DNA of 64,000 bases from NCBI RefSeq assembly GCF_033659955.1, contig NZ_JARUJP010000016.1, positions 1 to 64,000 of the forward strand, in the 5' to 3' direction. Positions 8,977 through 17,643 of the stretch are shown one piece after another; the stretch's first letter is position 1; each line of letters starts with the position of its first letter. Position numbers and translations under genes: made by a program. This DNA comes from Clostridium_AM tanneri. Its GTDB lineage: Bacteria > Bacillota > Clostridia > Clostridiales > Clostridiaceae. The notes under the pieces are model-generated. The model saw nothing but the letters and a program-made list of their open reading frames with translations. It ran no database searches and was not told where the DNA came from.

Positions 8977-9005
8977 ATTATACAAGAACTTGCCTTTAGA
9001 AACAA
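8977..9005 (-). promoter_or_regulatory. Sigma-A-type promoter for the PPC-domain gene
   Basis: On the minus strand the -35 TTGTTT (9000-9005) and the -10 TATAAT (8977-8982) are separated by exactly 17 bp. It points toward the gene at 8850 and leaves a leader of about 120 nt. Confidence 0.6.
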
Positions 9006-9050
9006 CTTATTTTCCCCTTATCAGCTGCTATCCATTTATTTGTTAAAGCA

Positions 9051-9566
9051 TTACTTCTGTAAAAAAGGGATGTTAAAGATTTTCATTATAAATCCAAGAA
9101 GAATAAAAGCGATAATCCATGCTAAAATAGGGTTCTTATGGTGAATAATTAGTGAAGGAAATACAACAACATTGTGAAGTACTGACCACCATATATTCCA
9201 GCCATTATAATTTTTTTGCATTCCAATGGAAGTTGTAAATAATTCTATGCTTATATAAATAGCAACCCATAATGCTATATAAGCAACCTTATGTGATAAC
9301 TTTTTAGGAAGATTAGATAAAAATAGTAGTGTAGTTGCGAAAAATATTGTAAATATTATAAATAGCTCATTTATAGCAGGTACTATAATGTCAGGTTGAA
9401 ATTTCCATAAAGGTTTATCGCAAAAGACCAGGTGGTAAACAAGATTTCCCATGCCAAAGAACAACATAGTGGGATAATATCTCCTCCAGTTTTTCAAGTC
9501 CCCCCATTTACATGCACTTGTAATCCATAATGAAGCCATTGTTATTCGTATTAATGTATACCTCAT
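9051..9566 (-). CDS. CBO0543 family membrane protein
   Basis: The 171-residue protein has about five membrane segments and the pattern of the clostridial CBO0543 family: a short Trp-containing N-terminus (CKWGDLKNWRRYYPTMLF), a middle EL(F)TTSIGMQKNYNGWN motif, and a C-terminal amphipathic end. Function is unknown; the family is common in spore-forming Firmicutes. The ATG at 9566 follows GGAGATTTAGCT; an upstream ATG nine codons earlier lacks a clear site. Similar proteins occur at 17152 and 50568. Confidence 0.75.
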   Translation of the reverse strand: MRYTLIRITMASLWITSACKWGDLKNWRRYYPTMLFFGMGNLVYHLVFCDKPLWKFQPDIIVPAINELFIIFTIFFATTLLFLSNLPKKLSHKVAYIALWVAIYISIELFTTSIGMQKNYNGWNIWWSVLHNVVVFPSLIIHHKNPILAWIIAFILLGFIMKIFNIPFLQK

Positions 9567-9700
9567 AGCTAAATCTCCTTTAACAAGTATCAACTATAGT
9601 TTTCTGCAAAATGTCAGCAGTTATTCAAAAATGCAGAACATTGGCATAATATTCGTCATGAAGACTTAACCTATAGAGAAGGTTTACCTTTATCCGATGA

Positions 9701-10849
9701 CTACTTTAAAGGAATTTGAGCTTCTCCAGTCATTCCAGACTTCAATATTCCTTTGTTGTCCTTTATGGTAATCTTTATCTTAGTAGCTATGTGCTTTCCT
9801 TCTGAGGTAGATTGTTTATCCTTAGGTGTGTATTCATTTTTTAAAGCAATGTAACTAATCTTACCAGTTTGGGTACCAATGGAAGTCTTTACTGTTAAAG
9901 GCTGATTATAATAAACTTTACCTAAATATTCATCTGGTATATAACAAAGCAGGTATAAATCATCTTTAATAGCTATATCTGCAATATTGCTACCTACATT
10001 AACTATATCACCTAGTTGAAAATTCTTACTTACTATAATTCCGTCAGCTAAAGCTACAATGCTGCAGTTATTTAAATTATTTTCAGCCTGATTTAACTGT
10101 GCAATGGTTTGATCTAAATCTCCCTGTGCTGCTTCAATAGCTTCTTTTGTTGCCCCACTTTTAAGTAAATTGACCTGTGCCTCTGCTGCATCATAATTTG
10201 CCCTTGCCTTATCAATTTCTTGAGGAGTGGAACCATTTTGTAATAAAGCTAACTGTTGTTTTGAACTTTCTAATTGATACTGTACAGTAGAAAGTTGTTT
10301 TGAGGTTGTATCTAATTTATATTTAGCATCATCTAATTCACTTTTTGATACTGCACCTACCTGATACAGTTTTAGAACATTATTATACTGTGTGTTTATA
10401 TGGTCATAGGTTAGTTTTGTAGAGTTTAAAGCTTCTTCAGATATTGAAACAGTATTTTTAGCCTGTCCTATTTGTTCCGCTCTATTACCAGAGGTTAAAA
10501 GATCTACCTGTGCCTTTGCTGCACGAGCCTGCGCCTCTGCCTGCTCTATTTGTTCTGGGCGAGTTCCTGACTTTAACTCCTCCAGCTTTGCCTTTTTCAT
10601 GTTAACCACTGCCTGCAGCCCTTCAACAGTATATTTCTGATTTGTATTATCTATTACAGCTATAACTTCACCTTTTTTCACCGGTTGTCCCTGTTCTTTT
10701 TTCATTTCTATAATCTTCCCTGCAACAGTACTGTTTGCAGATATAATATTATTTTCAATATCCCCTTTTAAGGTTAAAGTACCTGACTTTGAAGAACAGC
10801 CTGTGGTAATAAGAGCAGTGGATAAAAGGCATATAAATAATTTTTTCAT
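9701..10849 (-). CDS. HlyD-family efflux adaptor lipoprotein
   Basis: The 382-residue protein starts with a lipoprotein signal peptide with lipobox ITTGC (Cys at residue 18). A biotinyl-lipoyl-like half follows (IIEMKKEQGQPVKKGEVIAVID), then a long coiled-coil hairpin (about 75-255) built of repeated EAQARAAKAQVDLL-type units with GTRPEQI/GNRAEQI/GSTPQEI linkers, then the second barrel half. It is the membrane-fusion subunit of an ABC-2 drug exporter encoded by the next two genes, 19 bp upstream. The stop codon falls inside a GTAGTCATCGGAT segment also present in the repeats near 14985 and 62870. Confidence 0.88.
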   Translation of the reverse strand: MKKLFICLLSTALITTGCSSKSGTLTLKGDIENNIISANSTVAGKIIEMKKEQGQPVKKGEVIAVIDNTNQKYTVEGLQAVVNMKKAKLEELKSGTRPEQIEQAEAQARAAKAQVDLLTSGNRAEQIGQAKNTVSISEEALNSTKLTYDHINTQYNNVLKLYQVGAVSKSELDDAKYKLDTTSKQLSTVQYQLESSKQQLALLQNGSTPQEIDKARANYDAAEAQVNLLKSGATKEAIEAAQGDLDQTIAQLNQAENNLNNCSIVALADGIIVSKNFQLGDIVNVGSNIADIAIKDDLYLLCYIPDEYLGKVYYNQPLTVKTSIGTQTGKISYIALKNEYTPKDKQSTSEGKHIATKIKITIKDNKGILKSGMTGEAQIPLK

Positions 10850-10868
10850 AAAATTTCACCTCATTTAT

Positions 10869-11885
10869 TTATATTTTTCTGTATTTTTTAAGAGCCAATA
10901 TATTTGCTATGATGAAAAATATACAAATTCCTATTAGAACAAATACATCCACTCCAATAGAATTCCAGCCCTTTCCTCTTATCATAATATTTTTAAGAGC
11001 GTCTGCTATGTACCATAGAGGTGTAAACCTTCCAATAGCCTGCAGCCATGGCTCCATAGTACTTAAATCAAATAGCCCAGAAAAAAACACCTGTGGCACC
11101 ACAATTATTGGTATGAATTGAATCATCTGCAATTCATTACTAGCAAAGGCAGATATAAATGTACCTATGGTAAGAGCAACCATTGCAGTTAATATTGTTA
11201 TTAGAAGCACCAGGGCAAAGGAGCCTATCATCATCATATTGAGAATATTAATTGAAAACCAAGCTATAAGTGCAGACTGTATTATAGTAAAGACTCCAAA
11301 GCCTAGTAAATAACCTATAACAATTTCCCACCGCTTTATAGGTGTAGCAAGAAGTCTCTCTAATGTACCGCTGGTACGTTCGTTAAGAAAGGCAACTCCT
11401 GCTATTAAAAAGACAAAGAAAAATACAAAGAAACCAATAAGTATAGGCCCAAAGTTATCGAAGGAAGCCATATCCTCATAACCATATAAATAAGTAATAT
11501 CTGGCTCAGTAGAAGGCATTAACTGCTGGGTTGCCCCTTGCACCGACATAATGACAGCCTTGTTTTTAGTTGGGTCACTACCTTCTAATTTTATTTTTGG
11601 AACTCCCCTTTCGAAATTAATTGTTGCATCAACCTTTGAAGAAGTTAGTGCTTCATAAGCACTGCTCTCATCATACCTAATTATCCTTACATCATCCTCC
11701 TCTAGTTTGTTAACCAGATTAAGAGGTGCGTTAACTACCCCAATCTTTGGATGGTAATCTGTACCGTTAAAGACAAAGGACATTAAGGTTAATACTAGTA
11801 TTGGTGCAAAAATCATTAGACCAATAGTACGCTTATCATGAGCTAGCTGAAGCAAAATTCTAATCATAACTGCTTTTACTCTCAA
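10869..11885 (-). CDS. ABC-2 type exporter permease
   Basis: The 338-residue permease has one N-terminal membrane segment (about 20-40), an extracytoplasmic domain, then five clustered C-terminal segments (from about 145). FLNERTSGTLERLLATPIKRWEI is the typical ABC-2 coupling-helix motif, and the final block resembles YhhJ/YbhR-type permeases. With the adaptor downstream and the ATPase upstream it forms a three-part efflux pump. Its start overlaps the ATPase stop by 4 bp (ATGA), implying translational coupling. Confidence 0.88.
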   Translation of the reverse strand: MRVKAVMIRILLQLAHDKRTIGLMIFAPILVLTLMSFVFNGTDYHPKIGVVNAPLNLVNKLEEDDVRIIRYDESSAYEALTSSKVDATINFERGVPKIKLEGSDPTKNKAVIMSVQGATQQLMPSTEPDITYLYGYEDMASFDNFGPILIGFFVFFFVFLIAGVAFLNERTSGTLERLLATPIKRWEIVIGYLLGFGVFTIIQSALIAWFSINILNMMMIGSFALVLLITILTAMVALTIGTFISAFASNELQMIQFIPIIVVPQVFFSGLFDLSTMEPWLQAIGRFTPLWYIADALKNIMIRGKGWNSIGVDVFVLIGICIFFIIANILALKKYRKI

Positions 11886-12625
11886 TTTCCTTCACCTCCA
11901 TAGTACAAGAATGCCTCCTCAATATTAGATGAGCCAGTGGCAGCTTTAAGCTCCTCTGGGGAACCTACTGCAATTAATTTGCCATCACGAATCATTCCAA
12001 GGTTGTTACACTTCTCAACCTCATCCATTACGTGGGTAGTAACAATGATAGTAGTACCTTTATTTTGCAGCTTGTAGAGTTCTTCCCATATAGACTTACG
12101 AAGAACAGGGTCAATACCAACGGTAGGCTCGTCCAGTATCAAAATTGGAGGTTCATGAAGTAGTGCAATGGCAAGGGATAGACGTCGTTTCATCCCACCG
12201 GAATACTGTTTCACCTGCTTCTTTAAATGCTCTGACAAATTTACAAGTTCCATAACTTCCTTAATTCTCTCCCTTTGCTTTTCCTTTGTAAGGTTATACA
12301 TAGAGGCAAAAAATTTCAGGTTTTCTTCTGCAGTAAGTTCTCCGTATAGTGCATCTGACTGTGCCATGTACCCTATTTTACTCATCATGGAGAGCTTTGG
12401 CATTTTTTCCTCTAGTACAAATACCTCTCCGCTGGTAGGACTGTCAACTCCGGCAATCATTTTTACCAAGGTTGTCTTACCAGACCCTGAAGGACCAAGC
12501 AATCCTAAAATTTGAGAATAAGGTACTGCTAGAGTAATATCAAAAAGTACTTGTTTTTCTCCGAAAGTTCTATTAACCTTTTCAATTCTAATACAGGGGG
12601 AACTTGTAATTTTTTTATTTTCCAT
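11882..12625 (-). CDS. ABC exporter ATP-binding protein
   Basis: The 247-residue nucleotide-binding subunit has Walker A GPSGSGKTT (near residue 42), signature YSGGMKRRLSLA, Walker B LILDEPTVGID and the switch His in VTTHVMDEV. It powers the ABC-2 permease encoded immediately downstream and overlapping by 4 bp. The subfamily is the YhiH/YbhF-like drug exporter ATPases. It is the first gene of the adaptor-permease-ATPase operon, with an AT-rich promoter region upstream. Confidence 0.92.
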   Translation of the reverse strand: MENKKITSSPCIRIEKVNRTFGEKQVLFDITLAVPYSQILGLLGPSGSGKTTLVKMIAGVDSPTSGEVFVLEEKMPKLSMMSKIGYMAQSDALYGELTAEENLKFFASMYNLTKEKQRERIKEVMELVNLSEHLKKQVKQYSGGMKRRLSLAIALLHEPPILILDEPTVGIDPVLRKSIWEELYKLQNKGTTIIVTTHVMDEVEKCNNLGMIRDGKLIAVGSPEELKAATGSSNIEEAFLYYGGEGN

Positions 12626-12817
12626 GGATTCACTCCTCTCTAGAAAAAACTATATTATATAAAGCTAATCTAATTGATATGATTTTTATTAAAATTAATG
12701 AACGATGTGTCTATTATTTCTATGTAATCATTATAATTTAGTGTACGCCTATGTTCAATAAACAGAATATCTATATGTGACTATTAATAGACAGATTCTT
12801 GAAAATTGTCTATTTTT

Positions 12818-12854
12818 TAAATACAAAACTAAACCTCGAATTTCTCCGAGGTTT
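12818..12854 (-). terminator. Terminator after the hydrogenase-chemoreceptor gene
   Basis: AAACCTCG (12831-12838) and CGAGGTTT (12847-12854) form an 8-bp stem with an 8-nt loop. On the minus strand it is followed by AGTTTTGTATTT. It lies 53 bp after the stop of the upstream minus-strand gene. Confidence 0.75.
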
Positions 12855-12907
12855 AAATATCAAGTCAAAACTGCAGTTTTACAACAAGGTATGACTTCAA
12901 ATATGTT

Positions 12908-14827
12908 TTATTTTCTTAATAGATCTCTATTTAACTTTTCTGCTTCCGATACAATATGTTCTGTAGTATAAGTCAGCTCCTCCACTGAGGCACTTGTCTC
13001 CTTTGCAGCAGCAAGTACATTTTCAATATTAGTGCTTACTCCATTTATAGAAGTTCCTAGGATGTCTATCAGTGAAACAATACTATCTAGAGCTGACTGT
13101 ACTTTTTCATTATTTTCAGTAGCCATTGACACTGTATCCTTCGTTTTTTCTGCAAGGCTTCTTACCTCAGAAGCTACTACTGCAAATCCCCGGCCGGCCT
13201 CTCCAGCTCTGGCAGCTTCAATACCAGCATTAAGGGACAATAAATTTGTTTGAGAAGCAATTCCCATTATAACCTCTGACATCTGTAAATAACCATGGAA
13301 GCTAAGTCTTAAATTACCTACCTCATCTACCGCATCCTTTGAGGCTTTGTCTATAAATTTCATTTTCTCCGTTACATTTGTCATATCCTGAGCTGTGTTA
13401 TCAGTAATTGTGGTTAGTTCATTTAGAGCATTGTATATAGAAGATATATTGTTATTTAACTTGTCCAAAAATTCTTGTTGAAGTACTGAAACCTCCTGAG
13501 TTTTAGATAGTAAGGTTTCAACCTTCTTATGCTCTTCAATGGTTTTTTCATGCTCTTCAAGAACTTTCTTTCTATTATATTCAAGACAATTTTCCACCAC
13601 ATTGTTTCCCTGTGCAATTGCAACGGCCATAGATCTGCAATTCTTATATCCGCAAGCGGAGCAGTCAATAGTTCTTTCCTCCTCAGTAAACTTAAGAAGG
13701 CTCCTAAAACTATTGTTTATTTCCTCCTCAGATAACCTGGCTTTTGAGGATCTGTCACTGTAAGTCACTTGGAAGTCAGCCATTTTCAACATTCTATTAA
13801 AGCTTTTAACCATATCCATTAGTAAGGATTTCTTGAAAACACTCTTTTTTCTGGAGTGTATTTCTTGAGTTTTCTTTAACAGCAAAGCATCCATTTCATC
13901 TATTGTGAAGGTCTTCTCAGTGGCAGTGCCCATTGCATATCCCTCTGAACAATTTAGTATATCAACTAGCAGTGGTAAATTATAAGGTCTCTTATGTAAC
14001 TCATTTAGATATTCCTGTACCAGATGAGGACCTTCTATCCTCTTAATATGAAAACCTTTTCCAAAAACCTGCTCAACAGATTCTTTTAGTCCTCCTGGAG
14101 TAGGATACCAAAATCCAACTAAACTTTCTGGTGAGTCAAAATCAGCTTCCTCTGAGGAGCCTCCTTCTGCATTATAAATAGTCATTAGATTTTTAAAGGT
14201 TACATTGTAGTCAATAGCACCATGTCTCTGAAACTCATCAACCTTTCCAATACAAGGTGAAATAGCAGCAATCTTCCCTTTAAAATTATCATATTTCTTT
14301 AGATAAACCGCTGCACAGTGCATTGGAGAACCTATTGGGCTTAAATAAGGTATTAAGTTTGGATAGTATCTTTCTATGCTGTTTACTATTACTGGACAGG
14401 GCTGAGCAATAACTGACTTTAGTCCCTTCTCCTTAATAGCATTAATGTACAGTACAGTAGTAATATCAGCGCCAAAGCTTACGTCATATATAAGCTTTAC
14501 ACCCTTCTTTTTTAGCCAAGCCAAAACCTTTTTATATTCCTTAGGATAATTTAACATAAATGCCGGCGCTATAATTACAGATATTTCTTGCCCTTTTTTT
14601 AACGCTTCAGTAAAGCTGTTAGTATCATCTAGATACACTCTAGCATTATGTGGACATTGCTTTATACATTCCCCGCAGGAAACACAATTTTCCTGATTAA
14701 CATTAATTTTTAACTTCCCCTCTTTATTTATTACTTTATTTGCAAGAAATTGAGGACAGGAACGAATACACTTATTGCATCCTTCACATCTATCCTCCAA
14801 AGAAACTATTAACTTTTCCCTCAACAT
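12908..14827 (-). CDS. Ferredoxin/[FeFe]-hydrogenase-like/chemoreceptor signalling fusion
   Basis: This 639-residue cytoplasmic protein has no membrane segment. Domains in order are two 4Fe-4S ferredoxin clusters (C14, C17, C20, C24; C48, C51, C54, C58), an [FeFe]-hydrogenase large-subunit-like domain (about 80-330), a Cys-rich iron-sulfur motif CSACGYKNC about 395-420, a coiled coil, and an MCP signalling domain (about 450-639) with the hairpin tip SQTNLLSLNAGIEAARAGE. The H-cluster motifs are reduced: QPCPVIV for L1, SPCIGKVDE for L2, and NCSEGYAMGT for L3, where the usual second Cys is Tyr. Such proteins are thought to be redox or hydrogen sensors feeding the chemotaxis or a related pathway, not enzymes. 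No partner kinase is adjacent. Confidence 0.85.
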   Translation of the reverse strand: MLREKLIVSLEDRCEGCNKCIRSCPQFLANKVINKEGKLKINVNQENCVSCGECIKQCPHNARVYLDDTNSFTEALKKGQEISVIIAPAFMLNYPKEYKKVLAWLKKKGVKLIYDVSFGADITTVLYINAIKEKGLKSVIAQPCPVIVNSIERYYPNLIPYLSPIGSPMHCAAVYLKKYDNFKGKIAAISPCIGKVDEFQRHGAIDYNVTFKNLMTIYNAEGGSSEEADFDSPESLVGFWYPTPGGLKESVEQVFGKGFHIKRIEGPHLVQEYLNELHKRPYNLPLLVDILNCSEGYAMGTATEKTFTIDEMDALLLKKTQEIHSRKKSVFKKSLLMDMVKSFNRMLKMADFQVTYSDRSSKARLSEEEINNSFRSLLKFTEEERTIDCSACGYKNCRSMAVAIAQGNNVVENCLEYNRKKVLEEHEKTIEEHKKVETLLSKTQEVSVLQQEFLDKLNNNISSIYNALNELTTITDNTAQDMTNVTEKMKFIDKASKDAVDEVGNLRLSFHGYLQMSEVIMGIASQTNLLSLNAGIEAARAGEAGRGFAVVASEVRSLAEKTKDTVSMATENNEKVQSALDSIVSLIDILGTSINGVSTNIENVLAAAKETSASVEELTYTTEHIVSEAEKLNRDLLRK

Positions 14828-15162
14828 ATACTTTCCTCCCTATTGAAGTACATATCCTAAAGTTAAATGAAGTTAAGACTTGAATCAGGTGGGGCTTCAA
14901 CCCCATCTGATTCTTAGTCGAACGAATCCAGGGACGTAGCCGCTCTTTACTCTCTCTTGGAGAAGAGAGTATTAGAGCGGGTAGTCATCGGATGAATATT
15001 TTATAAATCTCCTACAGTATATATTCTATGAACTTACTGCAAATCCTTTTATTAGACAACTACTCTTGTGAGAGTAAAGTTTTACTTATAACGGATGTCA
15101 CATTGTGGTAAGATATATATGGTACATTGTATTTAATCATAATTTTCAAATGAGGTGTGATA
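14828..15162. other. Intergenic region carrying interspersed repeat copy A
   Basis: About 335 bp separate the sensor gene from the divergent CDF gene. It holds repeat copy A (14860-14995) and the presumed CDF promoter and ribosome binding site (TGAGGTG, 6 nt before the ATG at 15163). No other gene is visible. Confidence 0.6.
14860..14995 (+). repeat. Interspersed palindromic repeat, copy A
   Basis: Two hairpins lie in series. The first pairs GAATCAGGTGGGG (14882-14894) with CCCCATCTGATTC (14901-14913), with one mismatch. The second pairs CCGCTCT (14940-14946) with AGAGCGG (14974-14980) around an inner ACTCTCT/AGAGAGT stem. Conserved flanks are AGTCGAACGAATCCAGGG before and GTAGTCATCGGAT after. 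Hairpin 1 recurs at 33134-33200, and the hairpin 2 part recurs on the opposite strand at 62862-62992. Confidence 0.75.
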
Positions 15163-16347
15163 ATGGTTTCAGATTTATTGATAAAAAAATTTGTAAAAAA
15201 CTACTCTGATGTTAAAAACAAAAAAGTTAGAGAAAGATATGGATACCTTGGTGGTATAATAGGAATCTTAGCAAATATACTTCTCTTTGGAATTAAATTT
15301 ACTGTAGGAACACTTGTAAATAGTATTGCTGTAACTGCTGATGCCTTTAATAATCTCTCTGATGTAGGCTCTTCCCTGGTAACTATCTTTGGCTTTAAGC
15401 TCTCTAATAAGCCTGCAGATAAGGAACATCCTTTTGGACATGGCAGGATAGAATATATTTCTGGATTAATAGTGGCATTTTTAGTATTGTTAATAGGTTT
15501 TGAATTTATTAAAAGCTCCTTTGAGAGAATAAAAAATCCTACTCCAGTAGAGTTCTCTGTAATTCCCTTTGTTCTGCTATTAGTTTCTATATTATTAAAA
15601 ATATGGCTTAGCAGATTCTATAAGAATATAGGTAATAAAATAAATTCCTCTGCCCTTAAAGCTTCAGGAGTAGATGCACTTAGTGATGTAGTTTCTTCTG
15701 GAGTGGTGGTGCTCTCCCTTTTTATTTCTAGATTTACTTCACTGCCTATAGACGGATACATAGGCATGGTTGTTTCCGCTGTTATTCTTTACGCTGGATA
15801 TAACTTAATAAAGGATACACTAGACCCACTTCTTGGTGCTGCTCCAGATAAGGAACTGGTAGAAGATATTCAAAGAATGATTTTAGATTATGACCACATA
15901 GATGGAGCCCATGATTTGCTAGTTCATAACTATGGGCCTGGAAGAATTATTGCTTCCATTCACGCAGAGGTACCTTCAAATATATCAGTAGTTAAAATTC
16001 ATGAGATTATAGACAGAGCAGAGAAAGAAATATCCGCTGCTCTAGACATATACTTGGTAATACACATGGACCCTGTTACCACTGATGATGAGGAAATATT
16101 GGCTGCCAGAGAAGAACTTACAGACGCTTTAAAGGCTATTCCTATAGTAAAATCCTTTCATGATTTTAGAGTTGTAGGAGAAGGGGAAAAGAAAAACTTA
16201 ATTTTTGACGTAGTAATCGATGCGGATCATACACTCACTAAAGCTGAAGAACTTGATCTACAGAAAAATATAAATGTTCAACTGAAGAAATTTCATCCTG
16301 AGCATAATGCAATTATAACTGTAGATAAGGATTATTTAGGAGTGTAG
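15163..16347 (+). CDS. Cation diffusion facilitator (CDF) metal exporter
   Basis: The 394-residue protein has six membrane segments and a C-terminal cytoplasmic domain. TADAFNNLSD in the second segment and the HPFGHGRIEY loop are CDF metal-site signatures, and DALSDVVSSG in segment five supplies the second D/D pair. CDF proteins export zinc, manganese, iron or cobalt in exchange for protons. The D-D rather than H-D arrangement is seen in the MntE/FieF-like branches that carry Mn or Fe, but this is inference. A GTG two codons upstream is possible; the ATG has the better spacing from GAGG. Confidence 0.88.
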   Translation: MVSDLLIKKFVKNYSDVKNKKVRERYGYLGGIIGILANILLFGIKFTVGTLVNSIAVTADAFNNLSDVGSSLVTIFGFKLSNKPADKEHPFGHGRIEYISGLIVAFLVLLIGFEFIKSSFERIKNPTPVEFSVIPFVLLLVSILLKIWLSRFYKNIGNKINSSALKASGVDALSDVVSSGVVVLSLFISRFTSLPIDGYIGMVVSAVILYAGYNLIKDTLDPLLGAAPDKELVEDIQRMILDYDHIDGAHDLLVHNYGPGRIIASIHAEVPSNISVVKIHEIIDRAEKEISAALDIYLVIHMDPVTTDDEEILAAREELTDALKAIPIVKSFHDFRVVGEGEKKNLIFDVVIDADHTLTKAEELDLQKNINVQLKKFHPEHNAIITVDKDYLGV

Positions 16348-16363
16348 ATAATTTCTTAAAATT

Positions 16364-16407
16364 AAAGAACTCTTATCACTATAGGTTAATGGTGATAAGA
16401 GTTCTTT
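16364..16407. terminator. Bidirectional terminator between CDF and TetR genes
   Basis: A 16-bp perfect stem is formed by 16364-16379 and 16392-16407 (AAAGAACTCTTATCAC with its complement), with a 12-nt loop and A/T-rich flanks on both sides. It lies between two convergent genes and can serve both. Confidence 0.85.
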
Positions 16408-16420
16408 AATTATTATATAT

Positions 16421-17050
16421 CTAGTCATCAGATAAGTGTATTTTATTATTTAGCCCTACCACCTTCAAAGGACCAAGTAAAAACATTTTGGATAATATTG
16501 CTGCCATCTCCTCTGGAGATTCTTCCATACCATTTTCAAGCCACTGTTGAAGTACACCTAAATGGGCTGAAATTATGTATGACACAAAATAGTTTTTTGG
16601 AATTAACATATTTTCCGGGTTAAAAGTTTTAATCAGCTTCTTTTCAAATATAGTAGTCTCCATAAACTTCTTAATCTTTGCTTGAAACTTAGAATCCCCT
16701 TTTGGACCTAAAATCCCCTTCATCAACATTGAATTTTCCTTAAAGTATTCAAATATTTTTATTACAAAGGGCATAGGTTCTCTTATAGCATCTATGTTCA
16801 TAAAATCTGTAGAATCGATGATCTTTATTTTCTCATAAAGTTCTTGCATTACTTCATTTTCCACCTGTTCTAGCAAATCATACTTGTCCATATAGTGAAG
16901 ATAAAAGGTTCCCCTATTTATATTAGCTCTTGTAGTTAAATCAGTAATTGATATGTCATTAAAGCCTTTTTCCTGAATTAACTCTGACAAAGCCTTTCTT
17001 ATCATCTCTTTTGTTCGTATAGTCCGTCTATCATTGGACGATTTTGACAT
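16421..17050 (-). CDS. TetR/AcrR family transcriptional regulator
   Basis: The 209-residue protein has an N-terminal TetR helix-turn-helix: ISITDLTTRANINRGTFYLHYMDKYDLL at about residues 33-60. The C-terminal ligand domain resembles the TetR_C_8-type regulators of Firmicutes (MKGILGPKGDSKFQAKIKKF). A 36-bp near-perfect palindrome just upstream (17091-17126) overlaps the predicted promoter and is the probable operator, so the gene is likely autoregulated. The next genes, two small membrane proteins on the same strand, lie upstream of the operator, so its regulated target is not obvious. Confidence 0.88.
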   Translation of the reverse strand: MSKSSNDRRTIRTKEMIRKALSELIQEKGFNDISITDLTTRANINRGTFYLHYMDKYDLLEQVENEVMQELYEKIKIIDSTDFMNIDAIREPMPFVIKIFEYFKENSMLMKGILGPKGDSKFQAKIKKFMETTIFEKKLIKTFNPENMLIPKNYFVSYIISAHLGVLQQWLENGMEESPEEMAAILSKMFLLGPLKVVGLNNKIHLSDD

Positions 17051-17090
17051 TTTCCTTCTCCTTCTATGCAGGTATTTTTAGTAAGCAGTC

Positions 17091-17126
17091 TTGTGTATAT
17101 TACAATGTACATTATAATATACACAA
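17091..17126. promoter_or_regulatory. 36-bp palindromic operator upstream of TetR gene
   Basis: Outer arms TTGTGTATATTA and TAATATACACAA flank a central AATGTACATT palindrome; only one base pair in 36 is off symmetry. On the minus strand, TTGATT and TATAAT are 18 bp apart and overlap the palindrome, so repressor binding would block transcription of the TetR gene. Confidence 0.7.
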
Positions 17127-17151
17127 AGAAGATTAATCAACATAATGTCTT

Positions 17152-17643
17152 TTAATTTTTCTCTCTATGTAACTTAAAATAGAGAATAAGAAGAATAGAG
17201 TATACCATTAAATATATAGGAAAAGAAAATTCTATCTTATATCCATTTTTATAATGAAATACCCCTAACCTATGTCCTATCCATTCAACTCCTATAGACA
17301 TTATTGCTAAAGCTAAAACATACAAGGTTACATATTGTTTTTTTAATTTAAATTTATCAAAAAAATAAGCAATAAGATAACTAAAGGAGCCATATGAGGT
17401 GTAAAGTAAAAAATCAATTATTTCATATTTTGAATTATTATTATCATCATAGTAGTCTAAAGTAGGACCACCTAATATAAAATCAAAGGTAACACCAGCT
17501 ACAGCTATTCCATATAAGATGAATATTATTGATATAAATAAGGGAAATCGTTTAGGCAGCAGAAAAACTAAAATATAAAATGCTAATAATGCTATTACAA
17601 ACCATTCATTTTTATTAAACATATTAGTGTCATAAGTAATCAT
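17152..17643 (-). CDS. Small polytopic membrane protein
   Basis: The 163-residue protein has about five membrane segments and no catalytic motif. The segment GVEWIGHRLGVFHYKNGYKIEFSFPIY has the acidic-Trp plus G-x-x-x-(N/H)-G-W-like pattern seen in CBO0543-type proteins, so it may belong to that broad group. Its start overlaps the stop of the next gene upstream by 4 bp (ATGA), so the two are co-translated and probably work together. Confidence 0.65.
   Translation of the reverse strand: MITYDTNMFNKNEWFVIALLAFYILVFLLPKRFPLFISIIFILYGIAVAGVTFDFILGGPTLDYYDDNNNSKYEIIDFLLYTSYGSFSYLIAYFFDKFKLKKQYVTLYVLALAIMSIGVEWIGHRLGVFHYKNGYKIEFSFPIYLMVYSILLILYFKLHREKN

Noticed and set aside
8887..9144. 85-codon hydrophobic plus-strand frame
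   Set aside because: It overlaps the 3' end of the minus-strand CBO0543-type gene and the promoter of the PPC gene; no ribosome binding site.
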